Source: an uncultured Oscillospiraceae bacterium
Lineage (GTDB): Bacteria; Bacillota; Clostridia; Oscillospirales; Oscillospiraceae
Direction: 5' to 3'
Length of the DNA stretch: 45,540 nt
Assembly: GCA_944387095.1 (NCBI GenBank)
Contig: CALXDP010000015.1
Span: 1 to 45,540, forward strand
The notes below the pieces were generated by a model that was not told the origin of the DNA, made no database searches, and saw only the letters and a list, made by a program, of their open reading frames with translations. How positions within the stretch are numbered: the first letter of the stretch is position 1; the number at the start of each line of letters is the position of its first letter. Shown here one piece after another: positions 25,053 through 32,758 of the stretch. The position numbers and the translations under genes are program-made.

Positions 25053-25687
25053 GGCCGGGGCGGCAGGATATGAACGGTGCGGCCCTCCACCCGCAGCCGG
25101 TCCTGGCAGAACAGGGCCACGGCCTGGGGCAGGATGGCCCATTCCGCCTGCTCCATCACCCGGCGCTGGAGGGTCTCCGGGGTGTCACCCTCCAGAATAT
25201 CCACGGCCTTTTGCAGCACGATGGGGCCGCCGTCGCACTCCTCACTGACAAAATGCACCGTGGCGCCGGTGACCTTTACCCCGTATTCCAGGGCCTTTTC
25301 ATGGACGTGAAGCCCATAGCATCCCTCGCCGCAGAAGGAGGGAATGAGGGAGGGATGGACGTTGAGGATGGCGTTGGGGAAAGCCCATACCATCTCCCCG
25401 GTGAGGATGACCATGAACCCGGCCAGCACCACCAGATCGATGTTCAGCTCCCGCAGCTTACCCGCCAGGGCGGCGGTGAACGCCTGGCTGGAAGGGTAGT
25501 CCTTCCGGGCCGCCACATAACCGGGAATGCCCGCCCGCTCCGCCCGTTCCAGGGCGAAAACCCCCGGCTTGGAGGCGATGACGGCGCAGATTTGGCCGCC
25601 CCCCAGCTCCCCCCGCGCCTGGGCGTCGATGAGGGCCTGAAGGTTGGTGCCGCCGCCGGAGACCAGAACCGCAATACGCTTGTTCAT
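25049..25687 (-). CDS. purN: GAR transformylase (folate-dependent)
   Basis: Formylates GAR to FGAR with 10-formyl-THF, step 3. 212 residues; VLVSGGGTNLQALIDA at the N terminus, the catalytic Asn-His pair with NVHPSLIPSF and the Asp in EECDGGPIV are visible. ATG overlaps the purM stop by 4 bp (ATGA), implying coupled translation. The insertion GEGCYGLHVHEKALE replaces the more usual GxHAxxxAL pattern slightly but keeps the His. Confidence 0.96.
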   Translation of the reverse strand: MNKRIAVLVSGGGTNLQALIDAQARGELGGGQICAVIASKPGVFALERAERAGIPGYVAARKDYPSSQAFTAALAGKLRELNIDLVVLAGFMVILTGEMVWAFPNAILNVHPSLIPSFCGEGCYGLHVHEKALEYGVKVTGATVHFVSEECDGGPIVLQKAVDILEGDTPETLQRRVMEQAEWAILPQAVALFCQDRLRVEGRTVHILPPRP

Positions 25688-26727
25688 ACCAGTTCCACGC
25701 CTCCGTCGCCGGGGACGACCTCACCCACCTGCCAGGCGGACTGGCCGGTGGCACGGAGCAGTTCCAGGGCGGTTCCGGCCTGGTGGGCGGGCAGGGCCAG
25801 CACCATGCCCAGGCCCATGTTGAAGGTATTGTACATATCCCGCTCCGGGATGTTTCCCGCCTGCTGGATCACATGGAAGATGGCCGGGCGGGGGAAGGCG
25901 TCCAGGTGGATCCGGGCGGTGAGACCCTCCCGCATCATCCGGGGCACATTTTCATAGAAGCCGCCGCCGGTGATGTGGCTGATGGCGTGGACATCCACGC
26001 CGCCGCTCAGCAGGGCCTTGATGGCCCGGACATAGATGCGGGTGGGGGTGAGCAGGGCCTCTCCCAGGCTTTTGCCGCCCAGGTCAGCCCGGGGGGAGGC
26101 CAGGTCGGCCCGCTCCACATCCAGCACCTTGCGCACCAGGGAGAAGCCGTTGGAGTGGACGCCAGTGGAGGCCAGGCCGATGAGGGCGTCCCCTTTGGAC
26201 AGGGCTTTGCCATCGATGATTTTATCCTCGTCCACAACGCCCACAGCAAAGCCGGCCAGATCATAGTCGTCGTCTGCCATCATACCCGGGTGCTCGGCGG
26301 TCTCGCCCCCCACCAGGGCGCAGCCCGCCTGGCGGCAGCCCTCGGCCACACCCTCCACGATGCTGGCGATCCGGGCGGGGTGGTTTTTGCCGCAGGCGAT
26401 GTAGTCCAGAAAGAACAGAGGGGTGGCCCCGCCGCACACGATGTCGTTGACACACATGGCCACGCAGTCAATGCCGATGGTGTTGTGCTTGTCCAGCAGC
26501 ATGGCGATCTTCAGTTTGGTACCCACTCCGTCGGTGCCGGACACCAGCACCGGCTTTTTCATGCCGGTAAAATCCGGGGCAAACAGGCCGCCGAAGCCGC
26601 CCAGAGCCCCCATGACCCCGGGGATGTAGGTGGACTCCACCATGGGCTTGATGCGCTCCACCGCCTCGTAGCCGGCGGTGACGTCTACCCCCGCGGCGGC
26701 GTAGGATTCCGAATGGGAGTTTTTCAT
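25684..26727 (-). CDS. purM: AIR synthetase
   Basis: ATP-dependent cyclisation of FGAM to AIR, step 5. 347 residues, normal. GVDVTAGYEAVERIK at the start, SGTDGVGTKLKIA, CVNDIVCGGATPLFFLDY and GGETAEHPGM are characteristic. ATG at 26727 behind GGAGGTTTTTTT. The preceding gene purF ends 320 nt upstream, the widest gap inside the cluster. The FGAM this enzyme uses must come from a purL/purQ/purS encoded elsewhere. Confidence 0.96.
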   Translation of the reverse strand: MKNSHSESYAAAGVDVTAGYEAVERIKPMVESTYIPGVMGALGGFGGLFAPDFTGMKKPVLVSGTDGVGTKLKIAMLLDKHNTIGIDCVAMCVNDIVCGGATPLFFLDYIACGKNHPARIASIVEGVAEGCRQAGCALVGGETAEHPGMMADDDYDLAGFAVGVVDEDKIIDGKALSKGDALIGLASTGVHSNGFSLVRKVLDVERADLASPRADLGGKSLGEALLTPTRIYVRAIKALLSGGVDVHAISHITGGGFYENVPRMMREGLTARIHLDAFPRPAIFHVIQQAGNIPERDMYNTFNMGLGMVLALPAHQAGTALELLRATGQSAWQVGEVVPGDGGVELV

Positions 26728-27047
26728 AAAAAAACCTCCAGTATAAATTGAAAGTCATAAAGACTCGTAGAGTTTCGCCGCCGTGGCGGCGCAATCAGCT
26801 GACATCTGGTTTTGGCCGGGGCGTGTACCTGGACGAAACCGCTTCCGGGCCGCAAACGTGCAAACCGCAAGCCATGGGGTCCCGGCAAAAGCTCAGCGCA
26901 AGCGGGGTTTGCGGGGAAAGGAGCCGCAGCGGAATGGCTGAGCTTTCCCATCGGGGGAAGCGAGGGATAGGAAGCCTGCGGTGACGCGCGCCGCGGCAGG
27001 CCAGAACTCCCTCCGCCAGAAAAGGCCGCGCTTGTTTTGACAGAATT
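26728..27047 (-). other. 320-nt structured spacer between purF and purM
   Basis: No gene and no good promoter found. It holds a 10-bp inverted repeat AAAGCTCAGC (26888-26897) with GCTGAGCTTT (26937-26946) enclosing smaller GC hairpins, a seven-pair hairpin CGCCGCC/GGCGGCG (26776-26791), and repeated GCAAAC words near 26855-26870. Could be an intergenic repeat element or an mRNA-stability structure; I cannot name it. Confidence 0.5.
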
Positions 27048-28472
27048 TTATTCTTTGCCGTTCCAGCAGTAGGTACACACCTTGTCCCGGTCCAGGCCGA
27101 TGGCCTCCAGCAGCCCCTCCAGGGACTGGTAGCCCAGGGAACTGAAATGCAGCTTCTCACAGATGGACTGGAGCATACACTGGCCCCGCTGGGTGGTGGA
27201 ATCGGCGTACTCCTCCAGGTGGTTTTGTCCCTCGTCACCTTCCAGCTCCTGGATGGTGCGCCGGGCCAGCAGCTCCATATCGGAGTTGCTCCGGGAGAAG
27301 TTCAGATACTTGCAGCCGTACATGATGGGAGGGCAGGCCGAGCGGATGTGTACCTCCTGGGCGCCGCTCTCATAGAGGAAGTCCACCGTCTCCCGCAGTT
27401 GGGTGCCCCGGACGATGGAGTCGTCCACGAACAGGAGCTTTTTCCCCTCGATGAGCTCGGGGACGGGAATTTGCTTCATCTTGGCCACCTGGTTGCGCAC
27501 CTCCTGATTGGCGGGCATGAAGGAGCGGGGCCAGGTGGGGGTGTACTTGACGAAGGGGCGGGCGAAGGGCCTTCCACTCTCGTTGGCGTAGCCGATGGCG
27601 TGGGGGACGCCGGAGTCGGGCACGCCGGCCACAAAATCCACTTTTGGCATCTGCCCCCGGTCGGATTCATCCCGGGCCATGATGGCGCCGTTGCGGTAGC
27701 GCATGACCTCCACATTGACCCCCTCGTAATTGGAGTTGGGGTATCCATAATAGGTCCACAGGAAGGCGCAGATTTTCATCTCCCGCCCGGCGGGGGAGAG
27801 GGTTTCAAAGCCGTTGGGGGAAATGCGCACAATCTCCCGGGGGCCCAGCTCATAGGCGTCGTGATAGCCCAGCTTCTGGTAGGCGAAGGACTCGAAGGAC
27901 ACGCAGCAGCCGCCCACCTTTTGCCCGATGAGGACGGGCAGCCGGCCCAGTTTGTCCCGGGCGGCGATGATCTGGCCCTGCTGGGTTAGGATCAAAAGGG
28001 TGAGGGAGCCGTCAATCAGCTCCTGAGCCTTGAGGATGCCGGATACCAGGTCGTCCTCCCGGTTGATGAGGGCGGCGGCCAGCTCGGTGGAGTTTACCTT
28101 GCCCGAGCTCATGGCCATGAACTGGTGGCCCTGCCGGGAGAAGTACTGGGTGATCAGCTCCTCGGCGTTGTTGATGATGCCCACGGTGGTGATGGCGTAC
28201 AGCCCCAGGTGGGAGCGGACCAGCAGGGGCTGGGGATCGGTGTCGCTGATACAGCCGATGCCGCTGGTGCCGTGAAAGCCGGGAAGGTCCCGTTCAAACT
28301 TGGTGCGGAACGGGGTGTTCTCAATGTTATGAATCTGCCGCTGGAACCCGTCCTTGCCGTCATGGATGACCATGCCGCCCCGGCGGGTGCCCAGGTGGGA
28401 GTGGTAGTCCACTCCAAAAAAGAGATCCAGGGTGATATCCTGGTGCGAAACAGCGCCAAAAAAGCCTCCCAT
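27048..28472 (-). CDS. purF: amidophosphoribosyltransferase homologue lacking the N-terminal Cys
   Basis: Would make phosphoribosylamine from PRPP, step 1. 474 residues. The phosphoribosyltransferase motif LLFVDDSIVRGTQ is intact, and four cysteines (KICAFLW, PPIMYGC, and C466/C469 in CTYC) match the Fe-S ligand positions of Bacillus-type PurF. The glutaminase half begins MGGFFGAVSHQD: the catalytic N-terminal Cys found at position 1 of mature PurF (CGxxG) is replaced, and no Cys lies nearby. The ATG is fixed by AGGAGG 4 nt upstream, so a start error does not explain it. I recall other clostridial and Bacteroidetes proteins beginning this way. It may use free ammonia or another amide donor. 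PurC lies 46 nt upstream. Confidence 0.88.
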   Translation of the reverse strand: MGGFFGAVSHQDITLDLFFGVDYHSHLGTRRGGMVIHDGKDGFQRQIHNIENTPFRTKFERDLPGFHGTSGIGCISDTDPQPLLVRSHLGLYAITTVGIINNAEELITQYFSRQGHQFMAMSSGKVNSTELAAALINREDDLVSGILKAQELIDGSLTLLILTQQGQIIAARDKLGRLPVLIGQKVGGCCVSFESFAYQKLGYHDAYELGPREIVRISPNGFETLSPAGREMKICAFLWTYYGYPNSNYEGVNVEVMRYRNGAIMARDESDRGQMPKVDFVAGVPDSGVPHAIGYANESGRPFARPFVKYTPTWPRSFMPANQEVRNQVAKMKQIPVPELIEGKKLLFVDDSIVRGTQLRETVDFLYESGAQEVHIRSACPPIMYGCKYLNFSRSNSDMELLARRTIQELEGDEGQNHLEEYADSTTQRGQCMLQSICEKLHFSSLGYQSLEGLLEAIGLDRDKVCTYCWNGKE

Positions 28473-28518
28473 AATGCCTCCTGAAGGTGTGAATGAGAAA
28501 TGTAAAGGGAAAGGGGGA

Positions 28519-29229
28519 TTATTTCCCCAGCAGCCGGCGGCTCATCTCCTGATAAGCCCCCTCCACGTTGCCCAGGTCCCGGCGGAAGCGGTCCTTGTCC
28601 AGCTTTTCCCCGGTCTTAGAGTCCCAGAACCGGCAGGTGTCCGGGGAGATCTCGTCGGCCAGCACGATGGTGCCGTCGGCGGTCTTGCCGAACTCCAGCT
28701 TGAAGTCCACCAGCGTGACGCCGCACTCAGCCAGGGTCTGCTTTAGAAAGTCATTGACCTGGAAGGCGTACTGCTTGATGGTGTCAATATCCTCCCAGGT
28801 GGCCAGCTTCAGAGCCACGGCGTGATAGCTGTTGATGAGGGGGTCGTGGAGTTCGTCGTTTTTGTAGGAGAACTCAATGGTGGGCGCATCGAACACGATG
28901 CCCTCATCCACGCCGTACCGCTTGGCGAAGGAGCCGGCGGAGATGTTGCGGATGATGACCTCCAGGGGGACGATGGACACCTTCTTCACGGCAGTCTCCC
29001 GCTCGCTGAGCTCCCGCACCAGGTGGGTGGGCACGCCGGCCTTCTCCAGCTGCTGCATCAGATAGTTGGTCATCTGATTGTTGATGGCCCCCTTGCCGGT
29101 GATGGTACCTTTTTTCGTGCCGTCAAAGGCGGTGGCGTCATCCTTGTAGGACACGATGACCACGTTGGGGTCCTCGGTGGCAAAGACCTTCTTGGCCTTG
29201 CCCTCGTATAGCTGCTCCAGTTTTTCCAT
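28519..29229 (-). CDS. purC: SAICAR synthetase
   Basis: Joins CAIR and aspartate with ATP to SAICAR. 236 residues; [12 protein letters not shown] at residues 6-17, [22 protein letters not shown] and [12 protein letters not shown] are diagnostic. ATG at 29229 behind GGAAAGGATG; the in-frame extension of 13 codons lies in the purE-purC spacer and is rejected. Second gene of the cluster. Confidence 0.97.
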   Translation of the reverse strand: MEKLEQLYEGKAKKVFATEDPNVVIVSYKDDATAFDGTKKGTITGKGAINNQMTNYLMQQLEKAGVPTHLVRELSERETAVKKVSIVPLEVIIRNISAGSFAKRYGVDEGIVFDAPTIEFSYKNDELHDPLINSYHAVALKLATWEDIDTIKQYAFQVNDFLKQTLAECGVTLVDFKLEFGKTADGTIVLADEISPDTCRFWDSKTGEKLDKDRFRRDLGNVEGAYQEMSRRLLGK

Positions 29230-29280
29230 GATAAAAACATCCTTTCCGGTTGGAATATAAAATACCATGCGCCTTGCCGC

Positions 29281-29772
29281 TCAGCCCAGTTCCTCCTGAA
29301 GCTTGGCCTGCTTTTGCGCGATTTGCTGGGCCATAGCCTCCCGGGTGGCGTCCAGCTTGGCGGCCAGGGCCTCGTCGGAGACGGCTAGGATCTGGACGGC
29401 CAGCACCGCGGCGTTTTTGGCCCCATTGATGGCCACGGTGGCCACGGGGATGCCGCTGGGCATCTGGACGGTGGCCAGCAGGGCGTCCAGCCCGTCCATG
29501 GCCCCGCCCTTTAGGGGGATGCCGATGACGGGCAGGATGGAGTTGCCGGCGAAGGCCCCTGCCAGGTGGGCGGCCATGCCGGCGGCGCAGATGAGTACGC
29601 CAAACCCGTTTTTTCGGGCGCTGCGGGCAAACTCCGCCGCGGCGGCGGGGGTGCGGTGAGCGCTGAGGATGCGGGCTTCGTAGGGCACGCCGAACTCGTC
29701 CAGCTGGGCGCAGGCGGCCTTGACCACCGGCCAGTCGGAGTCGGAGCCCATAATGACGGCGACTTTTTTCAT
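29281..29772 (-). CDS. purE: N5-CAIR mutase (class I PurE)
   Basis: Converts N5-CAIR to CAIR. 163 residues; GSDSDWPV at residues 9-16, [21 protein letters not shown] and [25 protein letters not shown] are the PurE core. Class I sequence features suggest PurK should exist elsewhere; none is here. ATG at 29772 behind GGAGGGAGATTTCCAC; an in-frame ATG six codons earlier overlaps that ribosome site and is rejected. First gene of the cluster, behind a structured leader with a terminator. Confidence 0.96.
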   Translation of the reverse strand: MKKVAVIMGSDSDWPVVKAACAQLDEFGVPYEARILSAHRTPAAAAEFARSARKNGFGVLICAAGMAAHLAGAFAGNSILPVIGIPLKGGAMDGLDALLATVQMPSGIPVATVAINGAKNAAVLAVQILAVSDEALAAKLDATREAMAQQIAQKQAKLQEELG

Positions 29773-29835
29773 GTGGAAATCTCCCTCCATAGCGGGGCGG
29801 ACGCGGGCGGCTCCGGCGCATGGACGCCGGTTTCA

Positions 29836-29877
29836 GAGAAAACAAAAAACAGGCCAACGCATTGGTCAGCCTGTTTT
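29836..29877 (-). terminator. attenuator in the purE leader
   Basis: Minus strand: AAAACAGG (29870-29877) pairs with CCTGTTTT (29846-29853), with an inner CCAA/TTGG stem and TGCG loop, followed by TTGTTTTCTC. It lies between the only good promoter and purE, with no promoter after it, so read-through must be regulated. It could alternatively end the glycosyltransferase transcript. Confidence 0.8.
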
Positions 29878-30024
29878 GACTTGTTTTATCGGAAATTGGG
29901 CGCAATAACACCCTGACGCAGAAAATCAAACAGGGCAGAGCACCGGTGAACACCCATGGAAGCACCCCTCTTAAATTCAGAAATTCAGGCCGCAGCATGG
30001 CGCGCTCTGCGGCGTCAGGAATCA
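29878..30024 (-). ncRNA. structured purE leader, unassigned riboswitch candidate
   Basis: Leader of about 145 nt before the attenuator. A closing helix CCTGACGC (30012-30019) with GCGTCAGG (29912-29919) encloses a hairpin CCGCAG/CTGCGG (29990-30012) and a GGTG/CACC region. CCTGTTT (29928-29934), near the 3' side of the domain, can pair with the 5' strand of the terminator (29870-29876) as an antiterminator. It does not match the purine, ZTP, PRPP/ykkC or THF consensus as I know them. Confidence 0.55.
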
Positions 30025-30029
30025 AGCAA

Positions 30030-30058
30030 ACCTTATCATATCGAAAAAGTCTTGTCAA
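30030..30058 (-). promoter_or_regulatory. promoter of the purine cluster
   Basis: TTGACA (30053-30058), 17-bp spacer, extended -10 TGATAAGGT (hexamer 30030-30035). Upstream at 30072-30095 lie three alternating half-sites ATACAA, TTGTAT, ATACAA forming two overlapping palindromes, a possible operator. Confidence 0.65.
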
Positions 30059-30125
30059 ATCAAGACGGAGGATACAATTTTGTATGCTTATACAAGGGAA
30101 TTGGGAGCATAGCGGGAAAGGGTGT

Positions 30126-31208
30126 TCAAAATAGCCCTGTGCTCTCCAGAATCCGGTTGACCTCGGCGGCCCGGTTGGCCCAGGCGGCCTGCCGGGCATA
30201 CTCTTGGCGACGGGGGGCGGTCAGTTGGGAATCCTCCTCCAGCGCCTTGCGGCAGCGACGGAGGAAACCAGCGCCGTCATAGGCAGTGTAGATCACGTCG
30301 GGGAAGGGCTCCACCTGTTCCGGCTCCTCCATCATGACAATGGGCTTGCCAGTGGCCAGATATTCATAGATGCGGGATGGGATGACGTCGCTGCCCAGGC
30401 GGTCGGTGCGGATCAGGTCAAAGAGTACCGAACACACGCACAGGTAATCGGGCAGCTCCACCGCGTTGACCGGCCCGGTGAGCAGAATGTTGGGAAAGGG
30501 CTTCAGCTTGGCGGCCACCGGCTTTGTGACCCGGCCCATCAGCAGGAAGGTCCAGCCCGGCTGGGCGGAGACGGCGTGCAGCAAGGGCTCCAGTTCCACC
30601 TTGCTGCTCAGATCCCCCACCCGGCCAAGCACAGTCCGGCCGGCCAGCGCGGCCAGCCGGGGCGGGGGGGAGAGGTCGTCCCGGGTGAACATGAGAGGGT
30701 TGACCCCGTTGGGCAGCAGGGCAATGTTGTCATTGCAGGGGGACAGGCGCTGTACCAGCCCGGGGGAGGCAGCAAAGACCACCTCAGCGTGGGTGGTCAG
30801 ATCGCTCTCCTCGTCCAGAAATTCATCCCCCCACTCCCGGTCACAGTCATACACCAGACCCCGGTACGCCAGCCGGTCCATATAGACAGCCTGGTCCGGG
30901 GCGGTACACCATAAGACGGGCTCCCGAAAGTGGTGGCGGGTCATGGTTTTTTGGATGAACTCCGTGGCTTTGGCCTGACTGCGGCGCTGAATGGCTGCCC
31001 GGTCCAGCCCGGGCAGCAGGGGGGTGGGCAGGGTGTAGACTGTGATGTGGGAGCGCACCCGGCGGCCCTGCTCCGGCTGGGGGGTGCCTTTGGGTAGAGG
31101 AGGTTCAAAAAAGAGCACCTGTACGTCAGACAGTCGGGTAAGCAGCTGCTGGGTGCGGTTTGGGCGGGCCTGCCAGGGGCTGTGGGAGAGGCAGAGGATC
31201 TGCTTCAA
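30126..31208 (-). CDS. TuaH-like glycosyltransferase
   Basis: About 360 residues in a GT-B-type glycosyltransferase pattern: N-terminal KQILCLSHSPWQ, RPNRTQQLLTRL, the interdomain LLPNGVNPLMF and a C-terminal IPSRIYEYLATGKPIV sugar-nucleotide-binding region with its conserved Glu. The start and RTQQLL segment recall TuaH of the teichuronic acid locus; the true acceptor is unknown. Start: TTG at 31208 with GAGGTG 7 nt upstream is preferred; a GTG three codons earlier overlaps that ribosome site. Single gene, divergent from PAP2. No other wall-polymer genes are adjacent. Confidence 0.82.
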   Translation of the reverse strand: MKQILCLSHSPWQARPNRTQQLLTRLSDVQVLFFEPPLPKGTPQPEQGRRVRSHITVYTLPTPLLPGLDRAAIQRRSQAKATEFIQKTMTRHHFREPVLWCTAPDQAVYMDRLAYRGLVYDCDREWGDEFLDEESDLTTHAEVVFAASPGLVQRLSPCNDNIALLPNGVNPLMFTRDDLSPPPRLAALAGRTVLGRVGDLSSKVELEPLLHAVSAQPGWTFLLMGRVTKPVAAKLKPFPNILLTGPVNAVELPDYLCVCSVLFDLIRTDRLGSDVIPSRIYEYLATGKPIVMMEEPEQVEPFPDVIYTAYDGAGFLRRCRKALEEDSQLTAPRRQEYARQAAWANRAAEVNRILESTGLF

Positions 31209-31247
31209 GAAAATCACCTCTGAAATGGGATGGGGATATGGGAAGTG

Positions 31248-31295
31248 TGTGGCAAGGGGAAAAGACTTGCCACATGGCGGAAAATCCGATACAAT
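31248..31295 (+). promoter_or_regulatory. PAP2 promoter with overlapping inverted repeat
   Basis: TTGCCA (31267-31272), 17-bp spacer, TACAAT (31290-31295). A 9-bp inverted repeat TGTGGCAAG/CTTGCCACA with 9-bp spacer (31248-31274) covers the -35. It lies between divergent genes and could be an operator for either. Confidence 0.6.
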
Positions 31296-31429
31296 AAGAC
31301 CCAGCTTTCTGCCCCGGGTGCGTCAACCCTTGGGGAGAGCGGGAGGAGAACCGCCTGAAAAACAGGGTTTTCCGACTTTCTTCTGATTATACATGCCTTT
31401 GACCGGCAGGTCAAGGAAAGGAGGCCGCC

Positions 31430-31993
31430 ATGCCTGAGCTGATACAACAGCTGGACGAGGACGTCCTGCTCTGGATCACCCAGCATCTGCGTCTGCCCAT
31501 ACTCAACGAGATTTTCACCTTTTACACCAACCTGGGCAACGCTGGGCTGCTGTTCATCGTGGCGGCCATTATCTTGCTCTGTTTTCGCGCCACCCGCCGG
31601 GCGGGGGCGTCCGCCGGGGTGGGGATGCTGCTGGGCTTTGTGATCACCAACCTGACCATCAAGCCGCTGATCAGCCGAGCCAGGCCCTGGGTGGTGCTGG
31701 AGGGGCTGGAGACACTGGCCACCAGCGGCGACCCCAACTCCTTTCCCTCGGGGCACACCTGTTCAGCCTTCGCCTTCGGGGTGGCGGTGGCCGTGGTATT
31801 GCCCTGGAAATGGGCGAAGGCCGTAGCGATTGCCGCCGCGGCCCTCATGGGGTTTTCCAGATTGTATGTAGGGGTCCATTTCCCCAGCGATGTGCTGGCC
31901 GGGGCGGCTATCGGCACGGTGTGCGGCCTGCTGGGGGCCTGGATTACCGGGAAGGTGCAGGAGCGGTATCGTCTTGGGAAAGGGAGAGGATAA
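31430..31993 (+). CDS. PAP2-family membrane phosphatase
   Basis: 187 residues, about five membrane helices. The three PAP2 motifs are complete: KPLISRARP, PSGHT and SRLYVGVHFPSDV, giving the catalytic His and nucleophilic His of the family. Such proteins dephosphorylate undecaprenyl pyrophosphate or phosphatidylglycerol phosphate; size and topology fit a BcrC/PgpB-like undecaprenyl-PP phosphatase, but this is inference. ATG behind AAGGAGGCCGCC. Its last 50 bp overlap the 3' end of the convergent tcdA gene. Confidence 0.9.
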   Translation: MPELIQQLDEDVLLWITQHLRLPILNEIFTFYTNLGNAGLLFIVAAIILLCFRATRRAGASAGVGMLLGFVITNLTIKPLISRARPWVVLEGLETLATSGDPNSFPSGHTCSAFAFGVAVAVVLPWKWAKAVAIAAAALMGFSRLYVGVHFPSDVLAGAAIGTVCGLLGAWITGKVQERYRLGKGRG

Positions 31994-32681
31994 CCGCCTG
32001 TGCCAGCAGCAGGCCGGCGGCGGCGGGTACCCATATGGCACTGGCGGGAATGCTGCGCCGGCCGGGCGGGGGCAGCTCATCCCCGGCCTGCGCCGCGCAG
32101 GCCAGCTCCGGGGAGAACACCACCCGGTGGTGGACAATGCCACGGGCCCGCAGTTCCTTGCGCACCACACGGGCCAAGGGGCAGCCCTCGGTTTTGGACA
32201 GGTCTGTGATGCGCAGCAGCTGGGCGTCCCGCTTATTGCCGGTGCCCAGGGCGGAGATTATGGGGATGCCCCGCCGGTGGGCGGTCTCGATGAGGTCCAG
32301 TTTACAACTGACCAGGTCGATGGCGTCCACGATATAGTCGTAAGATCCCCGGAAAAAATCTTCCCGGTGGGCCGCCTCATACCGGGCGACGACAGGATGC
32401 AGGATACAGCTTGGATGGATGTCCCTCAGGCGCATGGCGGTGGCCTGCGCCTTTTCCATGCCCAGGGTGGAGTGCAAAGCGGCGGCCTGCCGGTTCAGGT
32501 TGCTCTCAGAAACTGTGTCCTGGTCGATGAGGGTGAGCTCCCCCACGCCGGACCGGCACAATGCCTCGGCGCACCAGCTGCCCACGCCCCCCAGGCCGAA
32601 CACCGCCACATGGCTGCGGGACAACCGCTCCATGGCCTGGGATCCCAGCAGCATTTCTGTGCGGACAAACGGATGATCCAT
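31944..32681 (-). CDS. tcdA: tRNA threonylcarbamoyladenosine dehydratase (E1-like)
   Basis: ThiF/MoeB-like ATP-using enzyme that cyclises t6A37 in tRNA. 245 residues: N-terminal RTEMLLGSQAMERL, Rossmann VFGLGGVGSWCAEALCRSG, LIDQDTVSESNLNRQ and DAIDLVSCKLDLI follow the YgdL/TcdA pattern rather than MoeB or ThiF (no CxxC zinc pairs). ATG behind GGAGGTAAACC. Convergent with PAP2 and overlapping it by 50 bp. A foldase gene lies just upstream with a terminator between. Confidence 0.93.
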   Translation of the reverse strand: MDHPFVRTEMLLGSQAMERLSRSHVAVFGLGGVGSWCAEALCRSGVGELTLIDQDTVSESNLNRQAAALHSTLGMEKAQATAMRLRDIHPSCILHPVVARYEAAHREDFFRGSYDYIVDAIDLVSCKLDLIETAHRRGIPIISALGTGNKRDAQLLRITDLSKTEGCPLARVVRKELRARGIVHHRVVFSPELACAAQAGDELPPPGRRSIPASAIWVPAAAGLLLAQAVILSLSQDDTAPAPSR

Positions 32682-32697
32682 GGTTTACCTCCTGAAG

Positions 32698-32728
32698 AAA
32701 AGGGCCGGACAGGTTGTCCGGCCCTTTT
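32698..32728 (-). terminator. intrinsic terminator of the foldase gene
   Basis: Fourteen-pair stem AAAAGGGCCGGACA/TGTCCGGCCCTTTT with loop GGT; TTTTCTTC follows on the minus strand. It overlaps the leader of tcdA. Confidence 0.88.
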
Positions 32729-32758
32729 GTAATGCACATGGCTTTGATTTCCAGAAAC

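Noticed and set aside
29836-30024. purE leader as a guanine, PRPP or ZTP riboswitch
   Set aside because: None of the conserved core words of these classes could be found at the right spacing; left as unassigned.
29138-30199. 353-codon minus frame covering the purE leader and running through purE
   Set aside because: It crosses the promoter, attenuator and purE in another frame, has no ribosome site, and its composition (Arg/Pro-rich in the purE part) is that of a shadow frame.
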